Shown in pieces: positions 28,737 through 38,687 of a stretch of 64,000 bases of DNA. Position 1 is the stretch's first letter. Each line of letters begins with the position of its first letter. The stretch is from positions 868,001 through 932,000 of the forward strand of contig NZ_SMCS01000001.1 in assembly GCF_004342265.1 (NCBI RefSeq). The letters run 5' to 3'. The notes beneath the pieces are model-generated. The model saw only the letters and a program-made list of their open reading frames with translations. It made no database searches and was not told the origin of the DNA. Position numbers and translations under genes: made by a program. This DNA comes from Luteibacter rhizovicinus (lineage in GTDB: Bacteria; Pseudomonadota; Gammaproteobacteria; Xanthomonadales; Rhodanobacteraceae).

Positions 28737-31700
28737 GGGACTGATCTCCCGTTGGCGTCGCGACATCGGTCGAGGCGGTCTTCTTTTTTACAAACAAGCG
28801 CTGCACCGTCACGAAGAACAGCGGTACGAAGAAGATGCCCAGCGCCGTACCCGCGATCATGCCGCCGAGCACGCCGGTGCCGATGGCGCGCTGCGCGCCC
28901 GACCCGGCGCCGGTCGCCACGGCCAGCGGCAATACGCCGAGGCCAAAGGCCAGCGAGGTCATCAGAATCGGGCGCAGGCGCGTACGCACTGCAAGCATGG
29001 TTGCGGCGACCAGTTCCATGCCTTTCTCGATGTTCTCCTTGGCGAACTCTACGATCAGGATGGCGTTCTTGCTGGACAGGCCTACCGTCGTGAGCATCGC
29101 CACCTGGAAGTACACGTCGCGTTCCAGTCCGCGGAAGAACGCCGCCATCACGGTGCCGAGAATGCCCAGCGGCACCACCAGCAACACGGCGGTGGGAATC
29201 GACCAGCTCTCGTACAATGCAGCGAGACACAGGAACACCACCAGCACCGACAAGACGTACAGCAGCGGAGCTTGCGCGCCGGCCTCGCGCTCCTGATACG
29301 ACTGGCCCGTCCATTCCAGGCCGATGCCCTGCGGCAGCTTGGCTACCAGTTTCTCCACTTCGTTCATGGCATCGCCCGAACTGACTCCGGGTGCGGCCTC
29401 GCCATTGATCTGCATGGCGGACACACCGTTGTAGCGCTCCAGTCGCGGCGAACCGTAGTCCCAATGCGAGCTGGCGAAGGCGCGGAACGGCACCATCGCA
29501 CCGCTGGCGTTGCGCACTGACCACTTGTCGAAATCCTCCGGCGCCATGCGGAACGGCGCGTCGGCCTGCACGAAGACGCGTTTCACACGGCCGCGGTCCA
29601 TGAAGTCGTCCACATACTGCCCGCCCCAGGTCATCGACATGGTGTCGTTGACGTCGGCGATGGAAAGCCCTTGCGCCGCCGCTTTCTTGTAGTCCACGTC
29701 GATGCGGAACTGCGGTGTGTCTTCCATGCCGTTGGCGCGGACATTCGCGAGCAGCTTGCTTTTGCCCGCCGCCTCCAGGAACTGATTGCGCGCCTTCACC
29801 AGCGCTTCGTGGCCCAGGCCGATGTTGTCCTTCAGATAGAAATCGAAGCCCGCCGAATTGCCGAGCTCCGGCACGGCAGGCGGTGCGAAGGCGAACACCA
29901 GTGCATCCTTGAACTGACTGAAGGTGCCCATCGCGCGGCCGGTAACCGCTTCCAGACTCAAATCGGTACTGTGCCGCAACTTCCAGTCCTTCAATTGAAC
30001 GAAGGCCATGGCCGCGCTCTGGCCGCCACCGGCGAAGCTGAAGCCCTGCACGGTGAACAGCGACTGCACCGCGGGGTCGCCCATGAACTGCTTTTGCACC
30101 TTGTCGACCACGTGGCCGGTTCGCTCGGTGGTGGCGCCCACCGGCGCCTGCACCATGGCGAAGACAAAGCCCTGATCTTCAAGCGGCAGGAACGATGTCG
30201 GCAGGCGCAGGAACACCGCGACCATCGCCGCGCTCAACGCTACGAACACCAACAGGAAGCGCTTGCTGCGCCCAAGGATGGCGCGCACGCTACCCTGGTA
30301 TTTCTGCGACGCCTGGTCGAAGCGGCGATTGAACCAGCCGAAGAAGCCACGCTCGGACGCGTGATGCCCCTTGGCGATCGGTTTGAGCATGGTCGCGCAC
30401 AAGGCCGGCGTAAGCACGATCGCGACCAGTACCGACAACGCCATCGACGACACGATGGTCACCGAGAACTGACGATAGATCACGCCTGTCGATCCGCTCA
30501 GGAAAGCCATCGGCACGAACACCGCCGACAGCACCATGGCGATACCCACCAGTGCGCCGGTGATCTGCGTCATCGACTTGCGGGTGGCCTCCAGCGGCGA
30601 CAGGCCCTCCTCGCTCATGATGCGTTCGACGTTCTCCACTACCACGATGGCATCGTCCACCAGCAGGCCGATGGCCAGCACCATGGCGAACATGGTGAGC
30701 ATGTTGATGGAGTAACCCATGGCGGCGAGCACGCCGAAGGTGCCAAGCAACACCACCGGCACCGCGATGGTGGGAATCAGCGTGGCGCGGAAGTTCTGCA
30801 GGAACAGATACATCACCAGGAACACCAGCACGATCGCCTCGAGCAAGGTCTGGATCACGCCCTGGATCGACACCTTCACGAACGGCGTCGTGTCGAAGGC
30901 GATCTCCGACTTCACGCCACGCGGGAACGACGGTGCGAGTTCCTTCAGCGCGTCCTGCACGCGCCCGGCCGTCGCCAGTGCGTTGGCACCGGAGGTCAGC
31001 GAGATGGCGATACCGGTGGCCGATTTGCCGTTGTACTTGCTGGTGAAGCCGTAGTCCTGCAAGCCCAGCTCGACCCGGGCGACATCGCCCAGGGTCAGCA
31101 CCGAACCGTCGGTGCCGCTGCGGATTACGATGTTGCGGAACTGCTCGGGCGTCTGCAGGCGTTGCTGTGCGATCACCGTGGCGTTGATCTGCTGTCCCTT
31201 CACCGACGGATTGCCGCCGATCTGCCCCACCACCACCTGCTGATTCTGCGCGCGCAGCGATGCCACCACTTCGGTGGGCGTGAGTTTGTAGGTATCGAGC
31301 TTGTTCGGGTCGAACCAGATACGCATGGCGTACTTCGAGCCGAACACTTCGATATTGCCCACGCCGGCCACGCGGCTGAGCGGATCGACCACGTGCGCGG
31401 TGACGAAGTCGGAAATGTCGTCGCCGTCCAGACGTCCATCCTCCGACACGAAGGCCACCACCATCAGAAAACCCGAGCTGGACTTGACGACGTTGAGACC
31501 CTGCTGTTGCACGATCTGCGGCAACAGCGGCGTGGCGAGCTGCAGCTTGTTCTGTACCTGCACCTGCGCGATATCCGGATTGGTGCCGTTCTCGAAGCTG
31601 AGCGTGACCTGCACGTTGCCGTCCGAGTCGCTGGTGGCGGACATGTAGATCAGGCCGTCGAGGCCTTTCATGTTCTGCTCGATGATCTGCGTCACCGAGT

Positions 31701-31875
31701 CCTCGACGGTCTGCGCCGAGGCACCGGGATAGCTGGCGTTGATCGACACCTGTGGAGGCGCGATCGCCGGATACTGCGATACCGGCAGGCGCAATAGCGA
31801 CAGCACGCCAGCCAGCATGATGATGACGGCGATCACCCACGCGAAGATCGGGCGATCGATAAAGAACCTTGCCAT
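28729..31875 (-). CDS. RND multidrug efflux pump (HAE1 family, MexB/AcrB-like)
   Basis: A 1,048-residue proton-driven inner-membrane pump. It starts [20 protein letters not shown] as in AcrB/MexB and has 12 membrane helices. Helix 4 contains the proton-relay pair DD in [19 protein letters not shown]. Two large periplasmic loops and the inter-repeat helix are present, and the second half has the matching [16 protein letters not shown] motif. It exports diverse hydrophobic compounds as a trimer with the adaptor at 31885-33066 and the channel at 27339-28736. Nothing is truncated. Substrates cannot be predicted from sequence alone. Confidence 0.97.
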   Translation of the reverse strand: MARFFIDRPIFAWVIAVIIMLAGVLSLLRLPVSQYPAIAPPQVSINASYPGASAQTVEDSVTQIIEQNMKGLDGLIYMSATSDSDGNVQVTLSFENGTNPDIAQVQVQNKLQLATPLLPQIVQQQGLNVVKSSSGFLMVVAFVSEDGRLDGDDISDFVTAHVVDPLSRVAGVGNIEVFGSKYAMRIWFDPNKLDTYKLTPTEVVASLRAQNQQVVVGQIGGNPSVKGQQINATVIAQQRLQTPEQFRNIVIRSGTDGSVLTLGDVARVELGLQDYGFTSKYNGKSATGIAISLTSGANALATAGRVQDALKELAPSFPRGVKSEIAFDTTPFVKVSIQGVIQTLLEAIVLVFLVMYLFLQNFRATLIPTIAVPVVLLGTFGVLAAMGYSINMLTMFAMVLAIGLLVDDAIVVVENVERIMSEEGLSPLEATRKSMTQITGALVGIAMVLSAVFVPMAFLSGSTGVIYRQFSVTIVSSMALSVLVAIVLTPALCATMLKPIAKGHHASERGFFGWFNRRFDQASQKYQGSVRAILGRSKRFLLVFVALSAAMVAVFLRLPTSFLPLEDQGFVFAMVQAPVGATTERTGHVVDKVQKQFMGDPAVQSLFTVQGFSFAGGGQSAAMAFVQLKDWKLRHSTDLSLEAVTGRAMGTFSQFKDALVFAFAPPAVPELGNSAGFDFYLKDNIGLGHEALVKARNQFLEAAGKSKLLANVRANGMEDTPQFRIDVDYKKAAAQGLSIADVNDTMSMTWGGQYVDDFMDRGRVKRVFVQADAPFRMAPEDFDKWSVRNASGAMVPFRAFASSHWDYGSPRLERYNGVSAMQINGEAAPGVSSGDAMNEVEKLVAKLPQGIGLEWTGQSYQEREAGAQAPLLYVLSVLVVFLCLAALYESWSIPTAVLLVVPLGILGTVMAAFFRGLERDVYFQVAMLTTVGLSSKNAILIVEFAKENIEKGMELVAATMLAVRTRLRPILMTSLAFGLGVLPLAVATGAGSGAQRAIGTGVLGGMIAGTALGIFFVPLFFVTVQRLFVKKKTASTDVATPTGDQSHE

Positions 31876-31884
31876 GTCCGTTCC

Positions 31885-33066
31885 TTAGTGGGGGGCTTTG
31901 GCTGTCTGTGCAGCCGCTACAGGCGCGGTACCCGCCTCGGTGGCGTGTACCGCCGCGCCGGGCTGGACCATCTGCAACCCTTCCACGATGACTTTGTCGC
32001 CGGCCGACAGGCCGCTCTCCACCAGCCACTGGTCGCCTATGGTGCGGGTGGCCTGCACGTCGCGCAGCGCGGCCTTGCCATCCTTGTCCACCACGAACGC
32101 GGTAGCGCCGCCCTTGGGATCGCGCAAGATACCGGCCTGCGGCACCAGCAAAGCCTGCGCGTTGGTGCCCTTGTCGAGTACGGCGCGCACATACATGCCG
32201 GGCAGCAACGCATGCTCGGGATTGGGCACGATGACGCGCAGCGCGAAGCTGCCGGTGGTGGGATCTACGCTGACGTCGGCGAACTCCAGCTTGCCGTCGA
32301 GCGGATAGCGGCTGCCATCCTCAAGCAGGATCTTCACCGGCGTGCCATTGCTTTCCTTCAGCGTGCCGGCGGCCAGTTGCTTGCGCAGCTGCAGCAGCTC
32401 GCCGCTGGACTGCGTGACATCGACGAAGATCGGATCGAGCTGCTGCACCCGCGCCATCGGATCGGCCTGATTGGCCGTGACCAACGCGCCCTGCGTCACG
32501 CTGGATTTGCCGATGCGGCCGCTGATCGGCGACACGATGCGTGCGAAGGCGAGCGTCACGCCGGTACTTTCGACCGTCGCCTGGGCCGCGGCCACATCGG
32601 CCTCGGCCTGACGCCAGGTGGCGGTGGCGCTCTCGTCGTCCTGCTTGCTCACCGCGTCGATGCGGGCCAGTTCGGTGGTGCGCCTGGCGTTGAGCTGCGC
32701 CGAATACAGCGTGGCCTTTGCCTTGGCCAGACTGGCCCTGGCGTTGTTGTTATCCGCACGATAGACCGCGTCGTCCAGCTGATATAGCGGCTGTCCCGCC
32801 TTCACCATGGCTCCTTCGGTAAACAGGCGCTGCTTGATAACGCCATTCACCTGCGGCCGCACTTCGGCGATGAGATAAGCGCTGGTGCGCCCCGGCAATT
32901 CGCGGGTCACCGTAACGGGTTGCGGCTTGAGCGTGACCACGGTGACCTGCACCGGACCGCCCTGCTGCTGTTCGGTATGGCCGCCTTTGCAGCTAGCCAG
33001 GGCCAGTGCGACAGCCGTCAGGACGCACACCGGAATCAGGCGCGTCGGAATATTTCGGGGAGACAT
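31885..33066 (-). CDS. RND efflux periplasmic adaptor (MexA/AcrA-like)
   Basis: A 393-residue membrane-fusion lipoprotein. The signal peptide ends in lipobox LASC (Cys26). A lipoyl/hairpin/barrel layout is visible: the lipoyl half-motif VRPQVNGVIKQRLFTEGAMV near 70, the alpha-hairpin ~100-175, the second lipoyl half (ARIVSPISGRIGKSSVTQGA) and the beta-barrel thereafter. It bridges pump and outer-membrane channel. GAGGTTCCCC precedes the ATG. It is the first gene of the four-gene operon. Confidence 0.95.
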   Translation of the reverse strand: MSPRNIPTRLIPVCVLTAVALALASCKGGHTEQQQGGPVQVTVVTLKPQPVTVTRELPGRTSAYLIAEVRPQVNGVIKQRLFTEGAMVKAGQPLYQLDDAVYRADNNNARASLAKAKATLYSAQLNARRTTELARIDAVSKQDDESATATWRQAEADVAAAQATVESTGVTLAFARIVSPISGRIGKSSVTQGALVTANQADPMARVQQLDPIFVDVTQSSGELLQLRKQLAAGTLKESNGTPVKILLEDGSRYPLDGKLEFADVSVDPTTGSFALRVIVPNPEHALLPGMYVRAVLDKGTNAQALLVPQAGILRDPKGGATAFVVDKDGKAALRDVQATRTIGDQWLVESGLSAGDKVIVEGLQMVQPGAAVHATEAGTAPVAAAQTAKAPH

Positions 33067-33125
33067 GGGGAACCTCGACCAGACCGCCTGGGGTGTGCGA
33101 CATGGAAAAATGAATGACCGTTCTC

Positions 33126-33165
33126 ATTATTGAACCGTAATCCCGTATTAGTCAACTAAACTAAT
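33126..33165 (-). promoter_or_regulatory. Efflux operon promoter with overlapping palindromic operator
   Basis: Reading the minus strand, TTGACT (33155-33150) and AATAAT (33131-33126) form a -35/-10 pair with an 18-bp spacer, about 60 bp before the adaptor ATG. The 19-bp imperfect palindrome ATTAGT-N7-ACTAAT (33147-33165) covers the -35. This is the position and size expected for the operator of the TetR repressor encoded at the end of the operon. Confidence 0.6.
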
Positions 33166-33493
33166 GGCACGGGTAGAGAAAGGTCAGAACAACAGAGGGT
33201 TAGGGATATCGAGATCGTGCGCCGAAGCCGCAGGCAGCGCCCCTGCCGTTCGTCATTCCGGCTGTTGGGGAGGCTCCGCGAGGAAAGGTTGCTAGCCTCA
33301 AACGTAGCGCCGCTCACCGAAGCGGGCCACGCTGTAGGTTCCCCAGCCCTGGCCGGACAGGGCGCCCAACGGCACCCTGTCCAGACTTGTAGGTACTTTC
33401 CTACAAAGCGCGTTGGCTTGTCCTGACAATGGATGCTTGAGAAATTTCTTACGATGGCGGCAGAAAAGTGCCCCGTCACAAGGAACTTCAGGG

Positions 33494-36400
33494 ATGTCTA
33501 CGCTAACCGGTCGCGTGAAGGGCTTCGGTCATCGCTTCAGCAGGTTTCGATGGGGGCTGTGTCTGGTGCTGATACTGGGCTTGGTGCCACACGCGTTTGC
33601 CGGTTCGCAATACAGCGGTCCGTACACCTACCAGACGTATGACGACCCGACGGGCAAGTGGACCGACCATTCGGCGACATCAGCCTCCGAAGCGGTTGAG
33701 CAGGCGAAGGCGTACCTGCAGGAGCACAGCAAGCCCGCAGGGCCGTGGACCTGTCAGGTCATCGTCTACAGCTTTCCCGACGACAACAGCTTTACCCTGG
33801 TCAGTCACCGCGACGGCCAATCCAATTGGAATGCGGATTGCAACAGCAACTTTTTCAACGACGAGATCCATATCAGCGCCACATATCGCGGCTATGACGT
33901 GGGGAGGAACCGGGGCGCTTGCGATTGCAGCGGCGGCAACGGCAGCGATAGCGGTCCCGCGCCGGGATCGCCGTTGAAGAACGACCCGGTCAACGTGGGC
34001 ACGGGCAACAAGTACGAGCAGGACACCGACTACACGGCGCCCGATGGCTATCTCACGTTTCGCCGGTTCTATAACAGCGTCGGCGGCGAAGGGTTGTTCG
34101 CCCGGCCACTGGGACTGGCTTGGCGCCATTCGTTTCAACGCGAACTCTATCCGGCCAATACCAATGGCGGCCGGGCCACGATCATTGTGGCCTACCGGCC
34201 CGATGGCAGTTCCGCACAATTCCGGCGGCCCTCGACCGGCACGACCTGGTTCAATGACTATGACACCCAGAATCTCTTCAGCGAGACCGACGACGCGGCC
34301 GGCAACGCGATCGCCTATACCCTGACCCTGGCCGACATTCAGCAGACTGAAACCTATTTTGCCGATGGCCGACTGAACCAGGTCACGGACGCGCGTACGG
34401 GCCAGGTACTCTATGCGACCATCTACAGCGACGCCTCGACACCGATCACCGTCGCTCCCAAGCCCAACCTGTTGATTGCTGTGACGGACGTCAATGGGCG
34501 CTCGCTGCACTTCACCTACGACGCGCAAGGCCGGCTACAGACCCTGACCACTCCGGATGGGGCGGGGGTGACCTATGGTTTTGATAGCAGTGGTGCCGTG
34601 TTGTCCTCGGTCACCTATGCCGATGGGGCGGTGAAGCGCTACCTCTACAACGAGGCGGACAAGACCGGTAACCACAACTGGCCCTTGGCCATGACCGGGT
34701 CGATCGATGAGCGCGGCGTTCGTCTGGAGACCACCACGTACGATGCGCAAGGTCGTGTGACCACGTCAGCGAAGGCCGGCGGAGCCGATGGTCTGACGCT
34801 GTCCTACCTTTATGAGGCGGGCATCAACGGCACCACCATGACAGGAACCCTGGGAGCGGTGACCGTGCTGAGCTTCAGCCTGCCGTTAGGGCGTGGGCAA
34901 ATCCGGGACAGCAGCCAACCCTGCGGACCGTCGTGCGCACAGCCCTGGAAGTTGGTGAGCTACGACTATGCCGGTCATCCCACGCAGTACAACGATTTCA
35001 ACAACAACGTCATCTACACGACCTATGGCCAGACCGATGGTCTGCCGACCAAGCAGGTCGAGGCCTCCGATACACCCGCACAGCGCACCACCGAGACGAC
35101 TTGGGACGTGCCGGCCCGCGTACCGCTGACCCGGACCGTCAAAGCCAAGGACGGCACGCTCGTTCGCTCCCAGGCGTGGGACTACAACGACCGCCATCAG
35201 GTGACGGCCGAGTGCGACTTCGATGCGTCCGTCGCCACGAGCTACGCCTGCGGGGCGCAGGCGAATGCCCCGGCGGGTGTCAGTCAGACCCGCTACACCT
35301 ACTGCGACGCAATCGACACGACGCGGTGCCCGCGCGCCAACCTGCTGCTGTCGGTGGATGGCCCTCGGACCGACATTGCCGATGTCACGATGAACCGCTA
35401 TTACCTGACCGATGATGAGAGCGGATGCGGCACGGCGGGCGGGGCCTGCCACCGCGCAGGCGACCTCTATACGATCGCCGACGCTCTGGGGCATACCGCG
35501 ACGATCCTGACCTATGACAAGGCCGGTCGCGTGGTCCGACGCCGGGACGCCAACGGGGTGTTGAACGACATCACCTACAACGTGCGCGGGTGGCCGACGC
35601 GCCTCACGGTTCGCGCACAAGCCGACGGCAGCACCTCTGCGGACGACGCCACGACGCAACTGGATTACGAAGTCACCGGATTGCTACACAAGGTGACGGA
35701 CCCGGACGGCGTGTTTGTCACCTACAGCTACGATGACGCCCATCGTCTGATCGATGTCGCCGACGCTGCCGGCAGCCACCTGCATTACACCCTCGACGCC
35801 GCCGGTAATCGCACCAAGGAACAACTCCTCGACACCCAGGGCACGGTGACCTGGTCGGTCTCACGGACGTACAACACGCTGGGCCAACTCATGCGCACCA
35901 TGGATGGCAAGGGCCAGGTCGTATTCGACGCCTCGGCAGCGAATGCGTATGACGGCAACGGCAACCTGATGAACTACACGGGAGCCAATGGGGCGCAGCA
36001 GTCCGATACCTACGATGCCCTGAACCGTCTGGCCAGCCGCGTCGCCGATGTGAACGGCACAAATGCGGGCACGGCGAAGGCGACCAGTCGTTTTACCCTC
36101 GACGTACTGGATCGGCTCACCCAGGTCACCGATCCGGACAACCTCGCGACGACCTATGGGTTCGATGGACTGAGTCACCCTACCTCGCAGAAGAGTCCGG
36201 ATACAGGCACCCGAACGGCGACGTACGACGTGGCCGGTAACGCCCTCACCCAGGTGGATGCGAAAGGGGTGACGGTGACTCATGCCTACGATGCCTTGGG
36301 TCGGACGACGGTAGATAGCTACGACGATACCCGGCTCAACGTGGCCTACCATTTCGACGAGGCCGACGGCGTCACGGGGTGCAGCGGCTCGTATGCAGTG

Positions 36401-38095
36401 GGGCGATTGACCCGCATCGTCGAGTCGGCGGTGACCACGACTTACTGTTATGACGCTCAGGGACGGGTGACCGAGCGGCGGCAGACGCAAGGGACGGTGA
36501 CCGACACCACCAGCACGGTCTATACCCGCGCCGGGCGGGTGACGGCCGTCGCCACTCCGGGCGACACGGTGACCGAATACGGCCGCAACGCCCTGGGACA
36601 GATCACCTCGGTAAAAGTGACGCCGGCCAACGGAACAGCCACTCCGGTGGTGACCGCCGCGACGTATCTACCGTTTGGCCCCCTGGCCTCCTATACGCTG
36701 GGCAACGGGCAGGTCGTCGCTCGCACGTACGACGCGAATTACCAGGTGACGGACGTCACCAGTCCGGCCTTGAACCTGCATTTCGTCCGGGATGCGGCGG
36801 GCAACATCACGGCCTTGGGCGACACGGCCGGCGCGAACCCCTCGACCGAGACCTACGGATATGACGCGCTGTACCGTTTGACTGCCATCAACGATGCCGC
36901 CGGCAACGCCATTGAGGCCTACACGTACAACAAGACGGGTGATCGCCTGAGCAAGAGCGCGCCGGGACTGGCCACCGGGACCTATGGTTATCAAAGTGGC
37001 ACCCATTGGCTGACGGCGATCGGCACAGCTTCGCGAACCTACGATGCCAACGGCTCGACCACAGGCAGCGTGGTCGCAGGCGTCGCATGGGGCTATGGCT
37101 ACGATGGCCGGGGGCGGCTGACGGTGGCTCAGCAGGGCGGCGCGACGGTGGGTACGTATACCTACAACGCCTTGGGGCAGCGCGTCGCCAAAACGGTCGG
37201 AACGACCCCGCTTCGCTTCGCGTACGGCGATGTCGGCCAGTTGCTCGGCGAATACGGAACGGCGCCTCGTGATTACGTCTGGATGGATAGCGTGCTGGTC
37301 GGCGTGGTCGATAGTGCCTCCGTCACGTTCATCCATGCCGATGCGTTGAACACGCCGCGCGCTGTAACCGACAGCGGTGGTGCCACGCTGTGGAGTTGGG
37401 CGCTGAAGAGCAATCCATTTGGCGAGGTATCGCCAACGTCGAACGGTGGTTATACGTTGAATTTGCGCTTCCCAGGGCAATACTTCGATGCCGAGTCCGG
37501 ACTCAACTACAACGTCCGCCGTGACTATGAGCCGGCAACGGGTCGCTACATTCAAAGCGATGCCCTTGGGCTCGCGGGGGGAACAGATACCTATGCTTAT
37601 GCAGCGAGTTCGCCGCTTCGATATTTTGACTTGCTAGGGAACAAGCCAGGCGACCCCTTTCCCACTCCGGGGGCGGCCGCACTCGACGCCCTGTCCTATA
37701 TCAACGCATTGTCGATAAGCTCAAATCGCGAATACGGCGGGCTGACATATAAGAAGGACGGCTGCTTCTATGCCACCGAACCAGCTCCGGGCATAGGAGA
37801 CCATGTAAAAGCCTTCGCCGAAGGTCTAAAGCGAATGCCCGAGGATGGGGTTGAGGACGGTGACTACCATACGCATGGATCGTATGCGAAGCATGGACCA
37901 GACGGAAAACCCGTTCCTGTCAGCTCTGCCGCTGACGACGAGTACAATTCTGACAACTTTTCAAAGACGGATATGGATAACAGCAAAGTTGCCAATGGCC
38001 TCTTTCCTGGGTGGAAATCTTATCTTTCCACTCCAGGTGGAACCTATCAGCAGTACGACCCGGCAACGGGAAAAACCAGTGCAATGAAAAGGTAG
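33494..38095 (+). CDS. RHS-repeat protein with DUF4329-like C-terminal tip (putative polymorphic toxin)
   Basis: A 1,533-residue protein. Start 33494 is behind AGGAA; a signal-like hydrophobic segment (WGLCLVLILGLVPHAFA) follows. A DUF6531-type region (NVGTGNKYEQDTDY, FRRFYNS near 170-200) leads into more than 20 YD/RHS repeats (YDAQGR, TYDALNRL, YGYDAL). The core motif near 1340-1375 reads GLNYNVRRDYEPATGRYIQS...DPLG-like (here DALGLAGG). The variable tip of about 155 residues contains DYHTHGSY, SAADDEYNSDNFSKTDMD and YLSTPGG and resembles DUF4329 (JAB-like His/Ser/Asp pattern). RHS shells encapsulate and deliver C-terminal toxins. A small secreted protein follows as possible immunity. Confidence 0.88.
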   Translation: MSTLTGRVKGFGHRFSRFRWGLCLVLILGLVPHAFAGSQYSGPYTYQTYDDPTGKWTDHSATSASEAVEQAKAYLQEHSKPAGPWTCQVIVYSFPDDNSFTLVSHRDGQSNWNADCNSNFFNDEIHISATYRGYDVGRNRGACDCSGGNGSDSGPAPGSPLKNDPVNVGTGNKYEQDTDYTAPDGYLTFRRFYNSVGGEGLFARPLGLAWRHSFQRELYPANTNGGRATIIVAYRPDGSSAQFRRPSTGTTWFNDYDTQNLFSETDDAAGNAIAYTLTLADIQQTETYFADGRLNQVTDARTGQVLYATIYSDASTPITVAPKPNLLIAVTDVNGRSLHFTYDAQGRLQTLTTPDGAGVTYGFDSSGAVLSSVTYADGAVKRYLYNEADKTGNHNWPLAMTGSIDERGVRLETTTYDAQGRVTTSAKAGGADGLTLSYLYEAGINGTTMTGTLGAVTVLSFSLPLGRGQIRDSSQPCGPSCAQPWKLVSYDYAGHPTQYNDFNNNVIYTTYGQTDGLPTKQVEASDTPAQRTTETTWDVPARVPLTRTVKAKDGTLVRSQAWDYNDRHQVTAECDFDASVATSYACGAQANAPAGVSQTRYTYCDAIDTTRCPRANLLLSVDGPRTDIADVTMNRYYLTDDESGCGTAGGACHRAGDLYTIADALGHTATILTYDKAGRVVRRRDANGVLNDITYNVRGWPTRLTVRAQADGSTSADDATTQLDYEVTGLLHKVTDPDGVFVTYSYDDAHRLIDVADAAGSHLHYTLDAAGNRTKEQLLDTQGTVTWSVSRTYNTLGQLMRTMDGKGQVVFDASAANAYDGNGNLMNYTGANGAQQSDTYDALNRLASRVADVNGTNAGTAKATSRFTLDVLDRLTQVTDPDNLATTYGFDGLSHPTSQKSPDTGTRTATYDVAGNALTQVDAKGVTVTHAYDALGRTTVDSYDDTRLNVAYHFDEADGVTGCSGSYAVGRLTRIVESAVTTTYCYDAQGRVTERRQTQGTVTDTTSTVYTRAGRVTAVATPGDTVTEYGRNALGQITSVKVTPANGTATPVVTAATYLPFGPLASYTLGNGQVVARTYDANYQVTDVTSPALNLHFVRDAAGNITALGDTAGANPSTETYGYDALYRLTAINDAAGNAIEAYTYNKTGDRLSKSAPGLATGTYGYQSGTHWLTAIGTASRTYDANGSTTGSVVAGVAWGYGYDGRGRLTVAQQGGATVGTYTYNALGQRVAKTVGTTPLRFAYGDVGQLLGEYGTAPRDYVWMDSVLVGVVDSASVTFIHADALNTPRAVTDSGGATLWSWALKSNPFGEVSPTSNGGYTLNLRFPGQYFDAESGLNYNVRRDYEPATGRYIQSDALGLAGGTDTYAYAASSPLRYFDLLGNKPGDPFPTPGAAALDALSYINALSISSNREYGGLTYKKDGCFYATEPAPGIGDHVKAFAEGLKRMPEDGVEDGDYHTHGSYAKHGPDGKPVPVSSAADDEYNSDNFSKTDMDNSKVANGLFPGWKSYLSTPGGTYQQYDPATGKTSAMKR

Positions 38096-38105
38096 GAGGC
38101 AGATT

Positions 38106-38435
38106 ATGGACACGAACTTCCGAGTATTTGCGTTGCTGATATTGGTCGGCACCGCCTCATCACCTGTCCGTGCAATGGGCGAGGATTATGAGTTGGACTA
38201 TCAATCCTCTCAAGCTGTCTTCCGTGCTATCGAGGCCTGCAAATCCGACGGATGTGATCTCAATGCCTACCGCTTTTCGGTCAAGCGGGGCACGTCGGGA
38301 ACCGAAGTAACGTTAGTCGGAAGGCAGTTATCCGCCAACGAACTCTTCACGGGCGATGAAGAGCATGTTACCGAGCGACACTATCTCATCGACCTCCCTG
38401 GCCGGAAACTGATACGGAAGTGGTACGGCAAGTGA
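38106..38435 (+). CDS. Small exported protein, candidate immunity partner of the RHS protein
   Basis: A 109-residue protein with a Sec signal peptide (MDTNFRVFALLILVGTASSP, cleavage after VRA near 23) and a compact mature domain with one Cys pair (EACKSDGCD). The start is 10 bp after the RHS stop with AGGAGG in the gap, so the pair is co-translated. That arrangement is typical of an RHS toxin and its immunity gene, and the periplasmic location would suggest a toxin acting there. No family is recognised, so the role is inferred from position only. Confidence 0.65.
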   Translation: MDTNFRVFALLILVGTASSPVRAMGEDYELDYQSSQAVFRAIEACKSDGCDLNAYRFSVKRGTSGTEVTLVGRQLSANELFTGDEEHVTERHYLIDLPGRKLIRKWYGK

Positions 38436-38450
38436 TCGTCGTTTCGACAT

Positions 38451-38687
38451 TCAGATGGTGATGGACAGCCACTCCAAGAACGTTAACTGGATCATGGAAG
38501 TCCTCTCGAAGAAGCCCCTATGCAGGCGTAGGAGGCGTTGGAGCGCTTCCAAGTGAATTCCTGTTTCGTAAGCGGCAATCGCAGTCTTGATCAGATGATC
38601 CTTAACGGACGCCGGTCCGATCTCGTGGCATAAGCGGGCGATCGGGCACGGCCTCGCCGCAAACGCGCAAGCATGGAAAATCATCAT
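38451..38687 (-). CDS. Doubtful small ORF
   Basis: A 78-codon minus-strand frame contains a protein-like stretch (ASVKDHLIKTAIAAYETGIH, then LEALQRLL) but overlaps the start of the glycosyltransferase gene on the other strand and lacks a clear ribosome-binding site. It could be a remnant of a displaced gene between the RHS module and the glycosyltransferase. I list it only because the surrounding 250 bp holds nothing else. Confidence 0.2.
   Translation of the reverse strand: MMIFHACAFAARPCPIARLCHEIGPASVKDHLIKTAIAAYETGIHLEALQRLLRLHRGFFERTSMIQLTFLEWLSITI

Noticed and set aside
29671-31797. 708-codon plus-strand frame opposite the RND pump
   Set aside because: Antisense to a full-length, well-conserved pump gene, with His/Arg-rich random composition.
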